Positions 10,610-21,557 of a stretch of DNA of 64,000 bases are shown piece by piece. Source of the DNA: Ehretia macrophylla (Eukaryota; Streptophyta; Magnoliopsida; Boraginales; Ehretiaceae); NCBI GenBank assembly GCA_037974665.1, contig CM075780.1:7191768-7255767 (forward strand), in the 5' to 3' direction. The position numbers and the translations under genes are program-made. Position 1 is the stretch's first letter. Each line of letters begins with the position of its first letter. The notes under the pieces are model-generated. The model was given only the letters and a program-made list of their open reading frames with translations. It had not been told where the DNA came from and searched no databases.

Positions 10610-13523
10610 TGTGGTAACCCGAACCCGGCATGCATATAATAGCACTTGACTGCATTTGATTAAATGTTTAATTAGTTAAATCAACCAATTTGCACTATTT
10701 TAATATTTCTCTTGGAAGCATTTAGTAGTTGTAAATTGAATAATTAAAAGATTATTATCTATTTCTAATAATTATAGTAATTGAATTTATTCTCTTGTGA
10801 TTAATTAAGTGTTATCTTAAATGTTAGTGTTTAATTGTATTTGACTATGTGTTTATATTAACTTTCATTTGTAGCTTAATATTAACTTTATAATTCTTAA
10901 AATATTCTAGAAATAGTTAAATTAATTATTTTAAATGAATATTGATTACCTTGATTGTTGTGATTATTTTAATAATCGGTTTTGGTTGTCTTGCATTAAA
11001 ATCACTCGGTTTTCAAATAAAAGAGGAAAGTAGCTCCGAGCCGGAGTAAATTTTAAACTATGATGCTTTCCAAAAATGATATATTTCTTAGATTCTTTGA
11101 GATTTAATTGTCACTTCTTGGTTGACGCAAAGTGCATAGCATATCGAGAGCGATAGTTAGAGAGCGGTTCCTAGTCCTCAACAAATAGTGAAACTAGTGT
11201 TTGGTGTCTTAAATTTTATATTTTAATTATTGTTAGCTAGAATTAATATTTCATTAGTTGTTTTAGCTTTAAAATGCATAAAATAAGCTAGTTTGACCAA
11301 CTTAAGTGAGCATTGACCAAGCCTTAGCCTAAAATAGCATAAAATAAAAGAAAAATCAAAGCTGAAACAGAACATGAAAGGGCTGAAAAAATAAGGAGAG
11401 AAAAAAAAAATTCAACATCAAATCTTCGATTCTTCGCGTGAGCTTGCACGGGGTGGTTTCCGAGGCATCCTATGAGGTTTTCCTAGCGTCTAGGAGCGTC
11501 TAAGGTGAGGGTTTCATCGTTATTTGCGCATTTGAATATTTTGTGTATTAATTTTGATTTTTGGGTTTTATCCGTATATTGTTGTTTTAATTGATTTGAG
11601 GCTTAAAGTATGTTCCCTAGCAATCGTAGAACACGTATTTATAGCTTTTTAACATTTTCTGCAGTTGAATATTGAAATTGAAATATAAATTGTTAGTTGA
11701 ATAGTATTTTGTGAATAGTAAACCCTTGAAATGATAAAGTTGCGCTGTTATGCTGTCTGTTGATGTTAAAAGGTGCTAGGTATGCTAGAATGTCTAAATG
11801 CATGATTTGTTTAGGTTGCGTAATGGAAAAAATGAGAAATATGCCTTGGTAAAAGTCGGGTTCGTTTAGGTCGAGTTTAGCATTTTCTCGTATTGCGTGA
11901 TGGCATTGTTTGGGAGGCCATGGAAGCACTTTTGGTGTGATTATGGCGTTGGTTGGGTGTTTGGTTAGTATAGTTGTAGTTCAAATGAGCAAAGGGGGAA
12001 ATCGGGACTTTGCGTGAATTCTAGGGTAAAGTAGGATTTCGGGGTCTTTAGACATGCCTTATGGTGACCTAGGAGGATTGGTGAAGTCGGTTTCCAAAGC
12101 TCGTGGCTCGTTTGAAAATAGTAGCGTTTGGTAAGTTGGGGTCATTTTCGTGATTTTGTGTATTTTCATAGAATATTGCTTATAGAATGCTTATATTGCT
12201 TATAGAATGCTTATGTTGCCTATAGAATGCTTATAATATCTATAGAATACTTGATATTGCTTGATAATGTTAGTTGGTGTTGTTCTTGTTACTTGTTTGA
12301 TTGCAAATGCTTGTTAATGCTTATTACGCTTGTTAGAGTTGATTATTGATTGAAATGTTTAACAATTGTTGAATAATGCTTGATATCTCGTTTATCTCCT
12401 CTATCTGTGTTGTTGTGCTATCGTTCGTTTATTGCCTTGTATCGAGTCTTGCATTGCATAGTGTCCAGCGCGTGAGTGATGGGCCTCTCTGGGTAGCCTC
12501 GGGTTGCCAGTGTTGGTTGCTCTAGCTCCGTGGCTATTCCCTCTTCTCGCTTGGGTTGCCTCCCAGGGAGATTTGGGTCGTAGATTGATGGATATTTCCG
12601 GGGTATTCTAAATTGGTGTTATAAGATGGTTGCACGCTTATTGTCATCGTTGTCAACATCAAGCTCGAGATTGATGTATCGCTTGTGAAATGGTATATTG
12701 CTCGTATGAGTAAACCATAGCCTTCAGAGTGTGGTATAGCTTTGAATGGTTGTGTTAATGCTTTCAGTAATTGCTTATTGTATTGATTGTTTGTCTCGAT
12801 TGCTTACTTATCAGTTATATTGCTTAACTGTCTTATTTGCATTGCACGAATTTCTTTCTCTCCAATTCAATATCTGTCTCGCCCTCACTGAGTATACGTG
12901 TTATGTATACTCACTCCTCACCACCACATTTCAGGATATGCCTTGTTAGCTGGAAAGTTCGTGATTATGTGACAGTTCGTGCCTGAAGAGTTGTTTTGCG
13001 TGCCTATGTGGCTTGAGTTTTCAAAGATGCAAAGATGTATGCTTTCATGTATTGTATGTATTTATTGTTAAAAGAAATGTAATCTAAATTAGCTAAATAG
13101 TTGAGGTAAATTAATAAGCTAGTTATGTAATCAATTAGCATAGCTTAACTTCTATGCATGTTTGTAATGTCCCAAGGAAAAGAATTAGAATGGCATGATA
13201 GTTTATTTTATGCAGTAGCTTAGTATGGTTTAATTGTCTAGTTTGAATGTACTTGTCAAAAATGAAAAGAGATAGGTTAGCTTTTAAATTGGAAATGTAT
13301 GTATACTTGCTGAGTTTAATTGTTGAGAACCGAGGCTCGGATGGCCTTGAGGTAGTTTGGTATGGTTGGACACGGTGTTGGTCCACTTATATGATGTACA
13401 TTTCTCCTAGAAACAGGGAAGACTTCGTCCGTTTTCCCTGAAAATTTTGCTTGGGTTTGGAATTGGGTTGTGAATAGATTGACTGATAGAACTCTCGGTC
13501 TCGTGAGGGATCGGGGTGTCACA
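10610..13523 (+). repeat. LARD-A1 3' LTR
   Basis: 2,914 bp, starting TGTGGTAACCCGAACCCGG and ending GGGGTGTCACA, followed by the target-site copy GTGCC. It lacks about 32 bp (after ccaagcctt near 11325), one minisatellite unit, and a short piece near 13398 relative to the 5' LTR. Confidence 0.92.
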
Positions 13524-13817
13524 GTGCCTATTTTCAGTACCAAAAATAGCACGTTTTCATCAGTTTTGGGTTACTTTTCTTCTTTTACCCTATTTTTTAG
13601 GCCCAAGTCATTCGTCGTGAGGCGCGAAAAGGATGAGAACCCAACTCACGGAACATTGGAGGGCTCTATGGCGCGTCAATATCACGTCTTGCTGTGATGC
13701 TGCGCTGTTCAAGCAAATGGGTTGTTGATAAGCCCAATGGTCCTTTTGAATGGTTCGTCTCTTGTGGCTGGGACTGTGAACCATCAACACATAAGGGCTT
13801 TGCACCATCAACATGAC

Positions 13818-13936
13818 GGGTGCGATTATATCAGCACTAATGCACAGGATCCTATCAGAACTCCGAAGTTAAGCGTGCTTGGGCGAGAGTAGTACATGGA
13901 TGGGTGACCCCCTGGCAAGTCCTCTTGTTGCACCCC
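13818..13936 (+). rRNA. 5S rRNA gene copy, degenerate
   Basis: Full-length 119 bp with about eight substitutions. It shares C29A, C36T, TA79-80AT, G99C and G108T with the next copy, so the two come from a recent local duplication. Confidence 0.9.
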
Positions 13937-14489
13937 CCATTTCCTTTTTTTTGCCCCGTTTAGCCTTGCCAAGATGCTTTATCCATCAAATTTATATTCT
14001 CGAGTCCCACAGCATCTTGGGCAGGACAACTTCGCTTTGCGTAGAGGCTGGGCCCGTAAACCGAGGCTGTAGGGCCTGTGACCAGGTCTCCGTCGTTCCG
14101 GTGCCCATAACTTTTGATCCGTAAGGAGTTATACGGTGCAAAGCATACCGTCGGAAAGCTCTCCGGGAGGTCTACGACGGGGACAACAATCTTGCTCGGT
14201 TGCACCTATTTTTAGTGCCAAAAATTGAATATTTTCATCAGTTTTTGGCTATTTTTCTTCTTTTTTCGCTTTTTTTTAGGCCCAGGTCGTTCGTCGTGAG
14301 CTGCGAAAAGGATGAGAACCCAACTCGCGGAACATTGGAGGGTTGTACAGTGCGTTGATATCACGTCTTGCTATGATGCTGCAAGCAGATGGGTTGTTGA
14401 TAAGCCCAATGGGCGTTTTCAATGGTTCGTCTCTCTTGGTTGGGACTGTGGACCATCAACACATAAGGGCTTTGCACCATCAACATGAC

Positions 14490-14608
14490 AGGTGCGATCA
14501 TACCAGTACTAATGCACAGGATCCTATCAGAACTACGAAGTTAAGCGTGCTTAGGCGAGAGTAGTACATGGATAGGTGACCCCCTGGCATGTCCTCTTGT
14601 TGTACCCT
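14490..14608 (+). rRNA. 5S rRNA gene copy, highly degenerate
   Basis: Full-length 119 bp with about fourteen substitutions, the most diverged full-length copy. Changes hit base 64, bases 79-80 and base 85 in box C. It shares five derived changes with the copy at 13818. Confidence 0.9.
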
Positions 14609-14895
14609 CCTTTTCCTTTTTTTTTTTGCCCCGTTTAGCCTTGCCATGATGCTTTATCCATCAAATTTATATTCTCGAGTCCTACGGCATCTTGGGCAAG
14701 ACAACTTCGCTTCGCGTAGAGGCAGGGCCCGCAAACCGAGGACGTGGGGCCTGTGACCAAGTCTCCGTCGAACAAGTGTCCATAACTTTTGATTTGTAAG
14801 GAGTTATGCGGTACACATCATACTATTGGAAAGCTTGCAATGAGCTCTACGACAGGGGCAGCAAGCCTACCCGGCTGAGTTAGTTTTCGGTACCT

Positions 14896-14941
14896 AAAAT
14901 CGAACATTTTCATTAGTTAAAATCGAACATTTTCATTAGTT
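14896..14941 (+). repeat. 23-bp tandem duplication in 5S spacer
   Basis: The sequence aaaatcgaacattttcatta plus gtt occurs twice head to tail (14896-14918 and 14919-14941). Other units have it once. Confidence 0.9.
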
Positions 14942-15194
14942 TTGGCCGACTTTTCTTCTTTTTGCGCTATTTTTTAGACCCGAGTTGTTCGTCGTGAGCC
15001 GCGAAGTGGATGAGAACCCAACTCGTGGAACATTAGAGGGCTCTGTAACTTGTCGATATCACGTCTTGCGGTGATACTACATTGTTGAAGCAGATAGGCT
15101 GTCGATAAGCCCAATGGGCCTTTCGAATGGTTCGTCTCTCTTGGCTGGGACTGTGAACCGTCAACACATAAGGGCTTTGCATCATCAACATGAT

Positions 15195-15313
15195 GGGTGC
15201 GATCATACTAGCACTAATGCGCAAAATCCCATCAGAATTCTGAAGTTAAGCGTGCATGGGCGAGAGTAGTACTAGGAAGGGTGACGCAATGGGAAGTCCT
15301 CGTGTTGCACCCC
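15195..15313 (+). rRNA. 5S rRNA gene copy, degenerate
   Basis: Full-length 119 bp with about eleven substitutions, including T62A, T84A in box C and three changes in bases 92-95. It shares C15T with the copies at 27290 and 31284, matching a repeated two-unit block. Confidence 0.9.
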
Positions 15314-15563
15314 TCTTTTAATTTTTTTTGCCCCATTTAGCCTTGCCAAGATTCTTTATCCATCACATTTATATTCTCGAGTCTCAAGGCATCTTGGGCA
15401 GGACAACTTCGCTTCGTGTAGAGGCTGGGCCAGCAAACCGAGGACGTGGGGCCTGTGACCAGGTCTCCATCGCTCCGGTGCCCATAACTTTTGATCCGTA
15501 AGGAGTTATGCGCCGCAAAGAATACCGTTTAAAAGCTCTCCGGGAGCTCTACGATGGGGAAAG

Positions 15564-15795
15564 TATGAGGCCCGACCTCGATTTGCGTGTGATACCTCAT
15601 TTTGTGTGCCCTAACCTTGAACTGCGTGTCTTAAACTAGGTTTAAGAGTTGTATCTTGATTTACGTGCCTTGTATTGAATTACATGCATTCTTTTAGGGT
15701 TGCGTGCATTTACTTGGAATACGTGCATTCATCTCGTAGTTCATGCTTTACCTTGTAGTGTGTGCCCTAGACCTAAGAAAATGTGCCTACACGCT
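15564..15795 (+). repeat. ACGT-type ~20-bp repeats at LARD-B 5' LTR start
   Basis: About ten degenerate units with words such as gcgtgtgatacctc, acgtgccttg and tacgtgcattc. They match the repeat family at 2201-2637 in opposite orientation. Confidence 0.65.
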
Positions 15796-18304
15796 AATCA
15801 ATAAAACATCCTACACAAAGCACTAGACTATTAAATAATCCTACAAACTCCACTAACTAATATTCTAATCCTAAGTCAATGCACTAGAAGACAAAATTTC
15901 ACTAAGCACTAAACATCACTTGGTCGACCATTCCTTGTCCTTGAGAAAAAAATTGAACAATATAACTCATTCATGCATGCTAATACACAATCTTACACAT
16001 TGTCATATCTTTTCCATACACCAAAGCATTATTTTATTAACCGCCATGCTCCACATTCTCGGCCACATCAGCAAGCATGCCAAAAAATTCAAACATGCTC
16101 CAAAAGATGACATAAATTCAGTTTTTGCAAGCCTAGGGCCGACCACATGCACAAACATGTCATTTCTTTTTATCAAACTCTCATTCTCTCATTTTTTTCT
16201 CTCTCTCGGCCTTGGCTGCATCCTTAAGCTCCATAGCTCAAGCTCATCTTCCAAAGCTCACCTAAGCTCTCAAAGACTCTAAGGAACTCGACCATAGCAA
16301 GCAAAGCAAGAAAAACACATGCAAGCTCACAAAAACTCTTCATTCTCGGCTTTAGGTATGTTGTGATAGCTTTCTTTCATTTCCTTTTGTTCTAATCACA
16401 TGCACACACTAAGAAGATGCTAACTAAGCTAGGAAATTAAAGAACAACAAGCTATCTCTTGGCCAAGCAAGGAAAGAAGATCCTTTTGTGCATTTTGAAG
16501 ACCATTTGTGCATCTTCATATATTAACTTGCTAAGGTGAGGGTTAAACTCTTTTAAAAGCTTTCAAAAATCACATGCATGCATTCTTATGACTATATTTA
16601 CCTCTGTAGTTGTTGTATATGTGTCTATATGAGCTTATATGACCATGCATGGCTAGATTTTTTGCTAGAACTTGAAGATAGGTAATAATTGAGTAGCTGG
16701 CAGATTTCTAACTTGGTAGAGCGAAGTGCATTTGGCCAAGTAAATGATGTTGAAAATGCGTGACAATTTCTAGGTTACTAGATTTTGCAGCTGTGGACAT
16801 TTTTGTCAGAAATAGACCAAAGCCAATTATGACTCTAAGACCCTCAAAAATAGCAAAAATTCTAATGTGTCTAAAACTGGACAGTTTTGCGTAGTCTCAC
16901 GGTTTTGGCCATAACTCCTAAGTCCGAACTCCAAATGTTGCGAGGTTTGTTCCTAGATTTAAATCACTCATTAAGATTTAATTTGACATTTTTTTCACTA
17001 AAATTGGAGATTGTTTTCTTGTCTAAGAGAATGTGGGAAAATAGACCATTGAAGTGAGGGTTTTGTTTAGTGATATGCTTAGAATCATGTTGAGACCTTG
17101 CTTGGGGTATTGAATGCTTGGAATTGTGGTACTTGGATGTTGTGTGGGCTGTTGTGGTTGGTTGAAGTTGCTTAATGTGATTGATGTATGGTTTGGGATA
17201 ATTAATCGATGAATGGTATGCTTAATCGCACATTTATGCACGGAATTGAGATCCTAACGCTTATGAATTTTGTTAAGAGATGGCCTATTGGTTAAATGTG
17301 TCAATTTGTGTGGTTAATAGGCTGCCCGTAGTTGTCCTTATAGCTCTAAATATGATTTCCGATGTTTGCATGTTGCTAAGTGAGCTATTCATGCATCCGG
17401 TCTCGTATAAATGTCGTATGCTTGTATAATGTTAATACTTGATACGTGAACCCCGAAATGAGTTATATGACTCGATTTATATGTGTCACTCGGCTGCCGG
17501 TTTAATGTTCATATGACTCCACATGTTTTACAAAGTGAAAATTCATGTTAAGCATGCCTCATTCGTTTACTTGGAAATATGTGATCTTGAAATTGCTCGG
17601 AGGCAACCTACTTTGTTGTCCTCCTAATGTGAATCGTTAAATGGTATAAATGTTCATTGTATACAAGGTTGCAACCTTTCATTGTGGCATGGTAGCGTTT
17701 CACGAACGCCAGGCGGCATAGGGCTTGCTGGTGCTCCCGTGACTACCATGGTCCAATTCTCTTTCTCGCTTGGTATTCCACCCTCAGAGAGTTGGGTCGT
17801 AGGATTTCGGGGTACATGCTGAGTACACCCAATTGGGAGCGATAAGTTGATAATTGAAGTCTGTCGCACAATTTCTATTGAAAGTGAATTGAGAGCAAAA
17901 GCTCACCGTATCATTTTCACTATGTGTTTAAGTACTCTCGCTTGGTTCCTAGAGGACCTCGGGGAGGAAAGACGGGTAAATGTGTTCTTTTACACTCATA
18001 TTATGCTATAAATTTACTTGTGTTATACTTCATGCTTTCAAAAAGGGGGTTTTATAAAGTTTAACCGAAAAAGAGTTTCAAAACATATTTCTCATTCCCC
18101 ATTGTTGAGTTCATAAGGACTCACCCTCTTTTGTCATCACAGGTGAGGAATATCAGGAACAGGTACCCGAGGATAACGTGCCTATTAAGGACTCCTTGGA
18201 ATGATTGCCTGCCCTACGTGCCTTACTTGACTGTGACTATTTTGTGAACGATATGTTTGTTTTGAAGACTATCTCTTATGTTGTTTGTCGTTGTTATTGT
18301 AAAT

Positions 18305-18327
18305 GACCCCCGTTGTAATTTGGGGTC
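18305..18327 (+). promoter_or_regulatory. Conserved LTR stem-loop GACCCC...GGGGTC
   Basis: Six-base inverted repeat with an 11-base loop (cgttgtaattt). The same hairpin sits at the matching place in the LTRs at 43364, 56976 and, partly decayed, 24412 and 51749. It lies in the last ~550 bp of the LTR. Its role is unknown. Confidence 0.5.
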
Positions 18328-18853
18328 TAATTTTGGTTTGTACTGATTATAACTAGATAGACACTCTTTTGGTCGTTTTGCTATCACCACTTTGATTAGT
18401 AGCTACTACAGACTTATGAAGTATTAGACAAAAAAAAAAGCCAAGTAAAATGAATCTATCCAATCTTAAGCAGGTACTCATTTGTAGGCTAAGGGATAAT
18501 AGACACTTGTATAATAGGAATTAACAAATAAACAGGACATAGTTACCATGCTAGGTGTTAATCAAATGAGACTTCGAGATAAATAGTAAGCATATCAATT
18601 GGTGATAAATAGTAACCTTAGTTGGAATCAAATTTGAGATTGAAGGTTTTGAGGCGTTTAGAAAATTAGGTTAAACTAAAGAGCCTAATTACAGCCGTTA
18701 CGCTACCAATTTTTTGGAAAATTTTGGAGTTCTAGTTTAACGGATAAGCTTAACCTTAGTCAACCGGTTATAGTCTTGAAAGAACATGAAGGATTAGATC
18801 ACACCCTAGTCTAACCTCTATAGGTCGGGTTGGGGCGTGACACCTTATATTAA

Positions 18854-18865
18854 TGGTATCAGAGC
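18854..18865 (+). other. LARD-B primer binding site (initiator tRNA-Met)
   Basis: TGGTATCAGAGC, 11 bases after the LTR end, continuing into ttagattgctt as in Tekay-1. It matches the initiator tRNA-Met 3' end. Confidence 0.93.
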
Positions 18866-21544
18866 TTAGATTGCTTAAACCGGGTTTAACTCTCGGACCT
18901 TGGGTAGAAGCCCTTAGATAATTATGATGTCTTGTTTATATGTGTTAATGTGTACTAATATGCTTTAATTGCTTTGAGAATTGAATATTATGTGCCTTTG
19001 TGGACTATATGTATTATGTGTCATGCACACCGACACGTTAGTGCCCTCAATAATGCATACATGCTTTTATACTCCTTCTTTGATACATGTGCATGTTACA
19101 TAACCATGACTGACTATTTATATACATAGATAGTTAGGATTAGGACCTTCAGAGAATTGAATTTATGCAGGGAGAACGAAAAGGCTCGGTTAGAGGTTTC
19201 TCGCATCTTCACAGGTACTCGATGGATCGTATGTATTATTGGATATGCGTATATAAAATGCGTAGCACAGGTATAATTGTTGAGGTAAAGTTATCTCCTT
19301 ATCTTGGAATACCCATACCTGTGATTAAGTTGTCAATTTTATAGCTATGAAGTTCTTGATTCCGTTAAATCATTCTTCTAATTGTGGTTCAAGTATAAAG
19401 GTTAATGACATACAACTTTTCTTAAGATATAAGAGTATACTATTGGACAAGTGGAGTAGAATATATATATATTCATATGCTTATAATGGAAGTTTGACTT
19501 AGGGGTTGCTTTTGAATCAAATTCTTATATCTTAAATTGGTGTAATAGACTATTTAAATGATCGAATCCTTACTTGATTGGAATTAACCATTGATGATTC
19601 TTTAGTATAACAAGATATAGGGATGTTGAGATCAAGGAATTCACGTAGCTAGAACTTGTGTTCGGAAGACTACACCTAAAATGTTAGGTCGAATAGAAGT
19701 GTAAGGTATTGAATTATGCATTAGATGACTAATATTGCTAAAGGTCCTAAGTTGGATATTGGTAATATTAAGAATCATGGTATTAATTTGGTGCCCCCTC
19801 GGATTTAGTTGAGATTATGCAAAGTAAGTCATTCTATACACTCGTTATTTGGATACCATAGAAGATGTTGGGAAGCATATATCCCTAAGTATTACCAATG
19901 GACCTGGTATATAGACCATGGAAATGAGATTAAAGCATTTGGCTGCAAAGTGGAGTCGTTAGGGTATGATTAGTAATCCTAATAACTAATAGTGAGTATG
20001 CATAATGATTCATGGTAAACCTTAGGACCTAAGGTCGATAAGTCTTGATGCTCTTGGCTAGTTGAACATATAAATAAGGAGAGTCAGATTTCATATAGTT
20101 AAGATAGAGATGAATTAGAGTCATGATGACCCAAGAGGCTGCTGTTAGACAATCGTATTTATGTGCACCGTTTCACTTCTAGAAACTAGCGGCTAGTAGA
20201 CTTCGAATTGTGTTTGATTGAATAGAGGGTGAATCTTGTAATGATAGTTAAATGAGTGGTTGATTATTTTTGAAGTTATATCAGATTATATTTTAGGATG
20301 ACTTGCGGTTATAATTCTTATGATGACATAGCCTTGAAGTTATTTCATAAGCTACTTAGACTAGTATGGTAAGTATCTTATGAGCTAGATCATTTTGGTA
20401 CCCATTTATAGTCCTAAGACTGTTGTTGTACGGTCGGTAACCTAGTGGAGCATTGATATCACTTACATGGCTATGAACCTAGCTTAGTAACACTAATGTT
20501 GAAGATATATGGGCAGACATTAAGTGTTCGAAGGAATGACTAGGTCGCTAAGTGAGTAGGACCATTGTCTTCTTAAGTATGACGTAACCTTGGATTGAGG
20601 TGAATGAAATTTATTTGAGATTGAAACTATTCGCTTTAGGAGTCTTGATTAAGATTAAAAGAAATTCTGAAGCCTCATGACTTGAAGATAAAGATTTGAA
20701 TAAGGAAATAAATTATGGATCACAAGCTGATGAAGTTTACTTGTAAGAGTTGAACTAGTGTAACATGATTAGTTTACTCATGCAATTTTGATGGCAATTT
20801 GTTGGTGGTACTTAATAAACCTTAGAATTCGAGTTTAATGAATCTCAACGGTCTTCCTCCTTGATTACGAGCGTGAAGGTTAACAAAGCTGGGAAAGAGT
20901 GTTAGCGAATAGGAGCCTGTAACCAGGAGACTAGTCATTAGAAGATTTGCTAACCTAGGGTACCTACGAGATAAGGACTATGATACTATCGATAGACGAT
21001 GACTTGAGATGGATTAGTTTGTTTGGTGAGTTCTTCTTGAAGATAAGGTCATATTGTGGAAATAATCCATAACTTGTGTATGTCCTACGTGTTAACAATT
21101 TTGAAGCTAGTTGATAGGATATGTAAATCTGATATAGACCTATCATCTTGAAATTAGTGTATGTCACCATAAGATCACGGTATTATTGTGATATTCCTTT
21201 TGAAGTATGAATGCAAGATCGACACGACATAAGTCATGATTTTGGAGTTATAGTTATATTGTTAGAATACCGATGCAGCTTTGATTACCATGTTTGGAGA
21301 TTCTAACCTTAATTAATGAACTTGATCTTAAGATCAAATGGAGGGAATAGAGTCGTTCAAAGGAACGAACTGTAAATGTAGGGGTCATACCGAATTAAAT
21401 GATTGGAGGAAGCTAGGAAGTGAATTCGTTGTGGTAAGAGAGATCACAGAGCAAAGGACGGCCCGGAGTTGGAAAATAACAATGGTCGGAATCCGTCTAA
21501 ATGACCTCAATAAGCAAGAATGAATTTCGAGACGAAATTCCTTT

Positions 21545-21557
21545 AATGAGGGGAGGA
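21545..21557 (+). other. LARD-B polypurine tract
   Basis: AATGAGGGGAGGA directly before the 3' LTR start TGTGAGGCC. It is preceded by the pol-tail-like word gaatttcgagacgaaattcc. Confidence 0.9.

Larger units (their letters stand above)
5863..13523 (+). mobile_element. LARD-A1: non-autonomous large LTR retrotransposon
   Basis: A complete element inserted in a 5S spacer. The two long LTRs are 5863-8842 and 10610-13523; both run TGTGGTAACC...GGGGTGTCACA and are clearly near-identical by eye. A primer site complementary to initiator tRNA-Met follows the first, and a polypurine tract precedes the second. The flanking 5-bp target duplication is GTGCT/GTGCC (one mismatch). The 1.77-kb interior has no gag or pol similarity, so the element fits the LARD type (large retrotransposon derivative) and needed proteins in trans. 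Spacer sequence resumes on the right where it left off on the left. Confidence 0.93.
13524..15563 (+). repeat. 5S rDNA tandem array, block B (3 copies)
   Basis: Continuation of block A after LARD-A1, with type A spacers and gene starts at 13818, 14490 and 15195. Removing the element and one target copy restores a normal unit of about 680 bp between 5472 and 13818. A 23-bp tandem duplication sits at 14896-14941. Confidence 0.95.
15564..18842 (+). repeat. LARD-B 5' LTR
   Basis: 3,279 bp. It lacks about 112 bp that the 3' LTR has, missing after ctaaacat near 15915; the deletion ends share AACAT, which points to a microhomology-mediated deletion. A GACCCC/GGGGTC stem-loop lies at 18305-18327. 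The 120-codon open frame near 15920 is an LTR sequence, not a supported gene. Confidence 0.9.
18843..21557 (+). other. LARD-B internal region, non-coding
   Basis: 2,715 bp of AT-rich sequence. I find no zinc knuckle, protease, RT, RNase H or integrase motif in any frame. The first ~60 bases match the Tekay-1 leader (primer site, gggtttaactctcgg). The last ~45 bases match the Tekay-1 pol tail. The middle has no counterpart elsewhere in the window. Confidence 0.85.

Noticed and set aside
18854..18865. Possible tRNA gene fragments at the TGGTATCAGAGC sites.
   Set aside because: Only the 12 bases complementary to the tRNA 3' end are present, immediately after LTR ends. They are primer binding sites, with no tRNA body.
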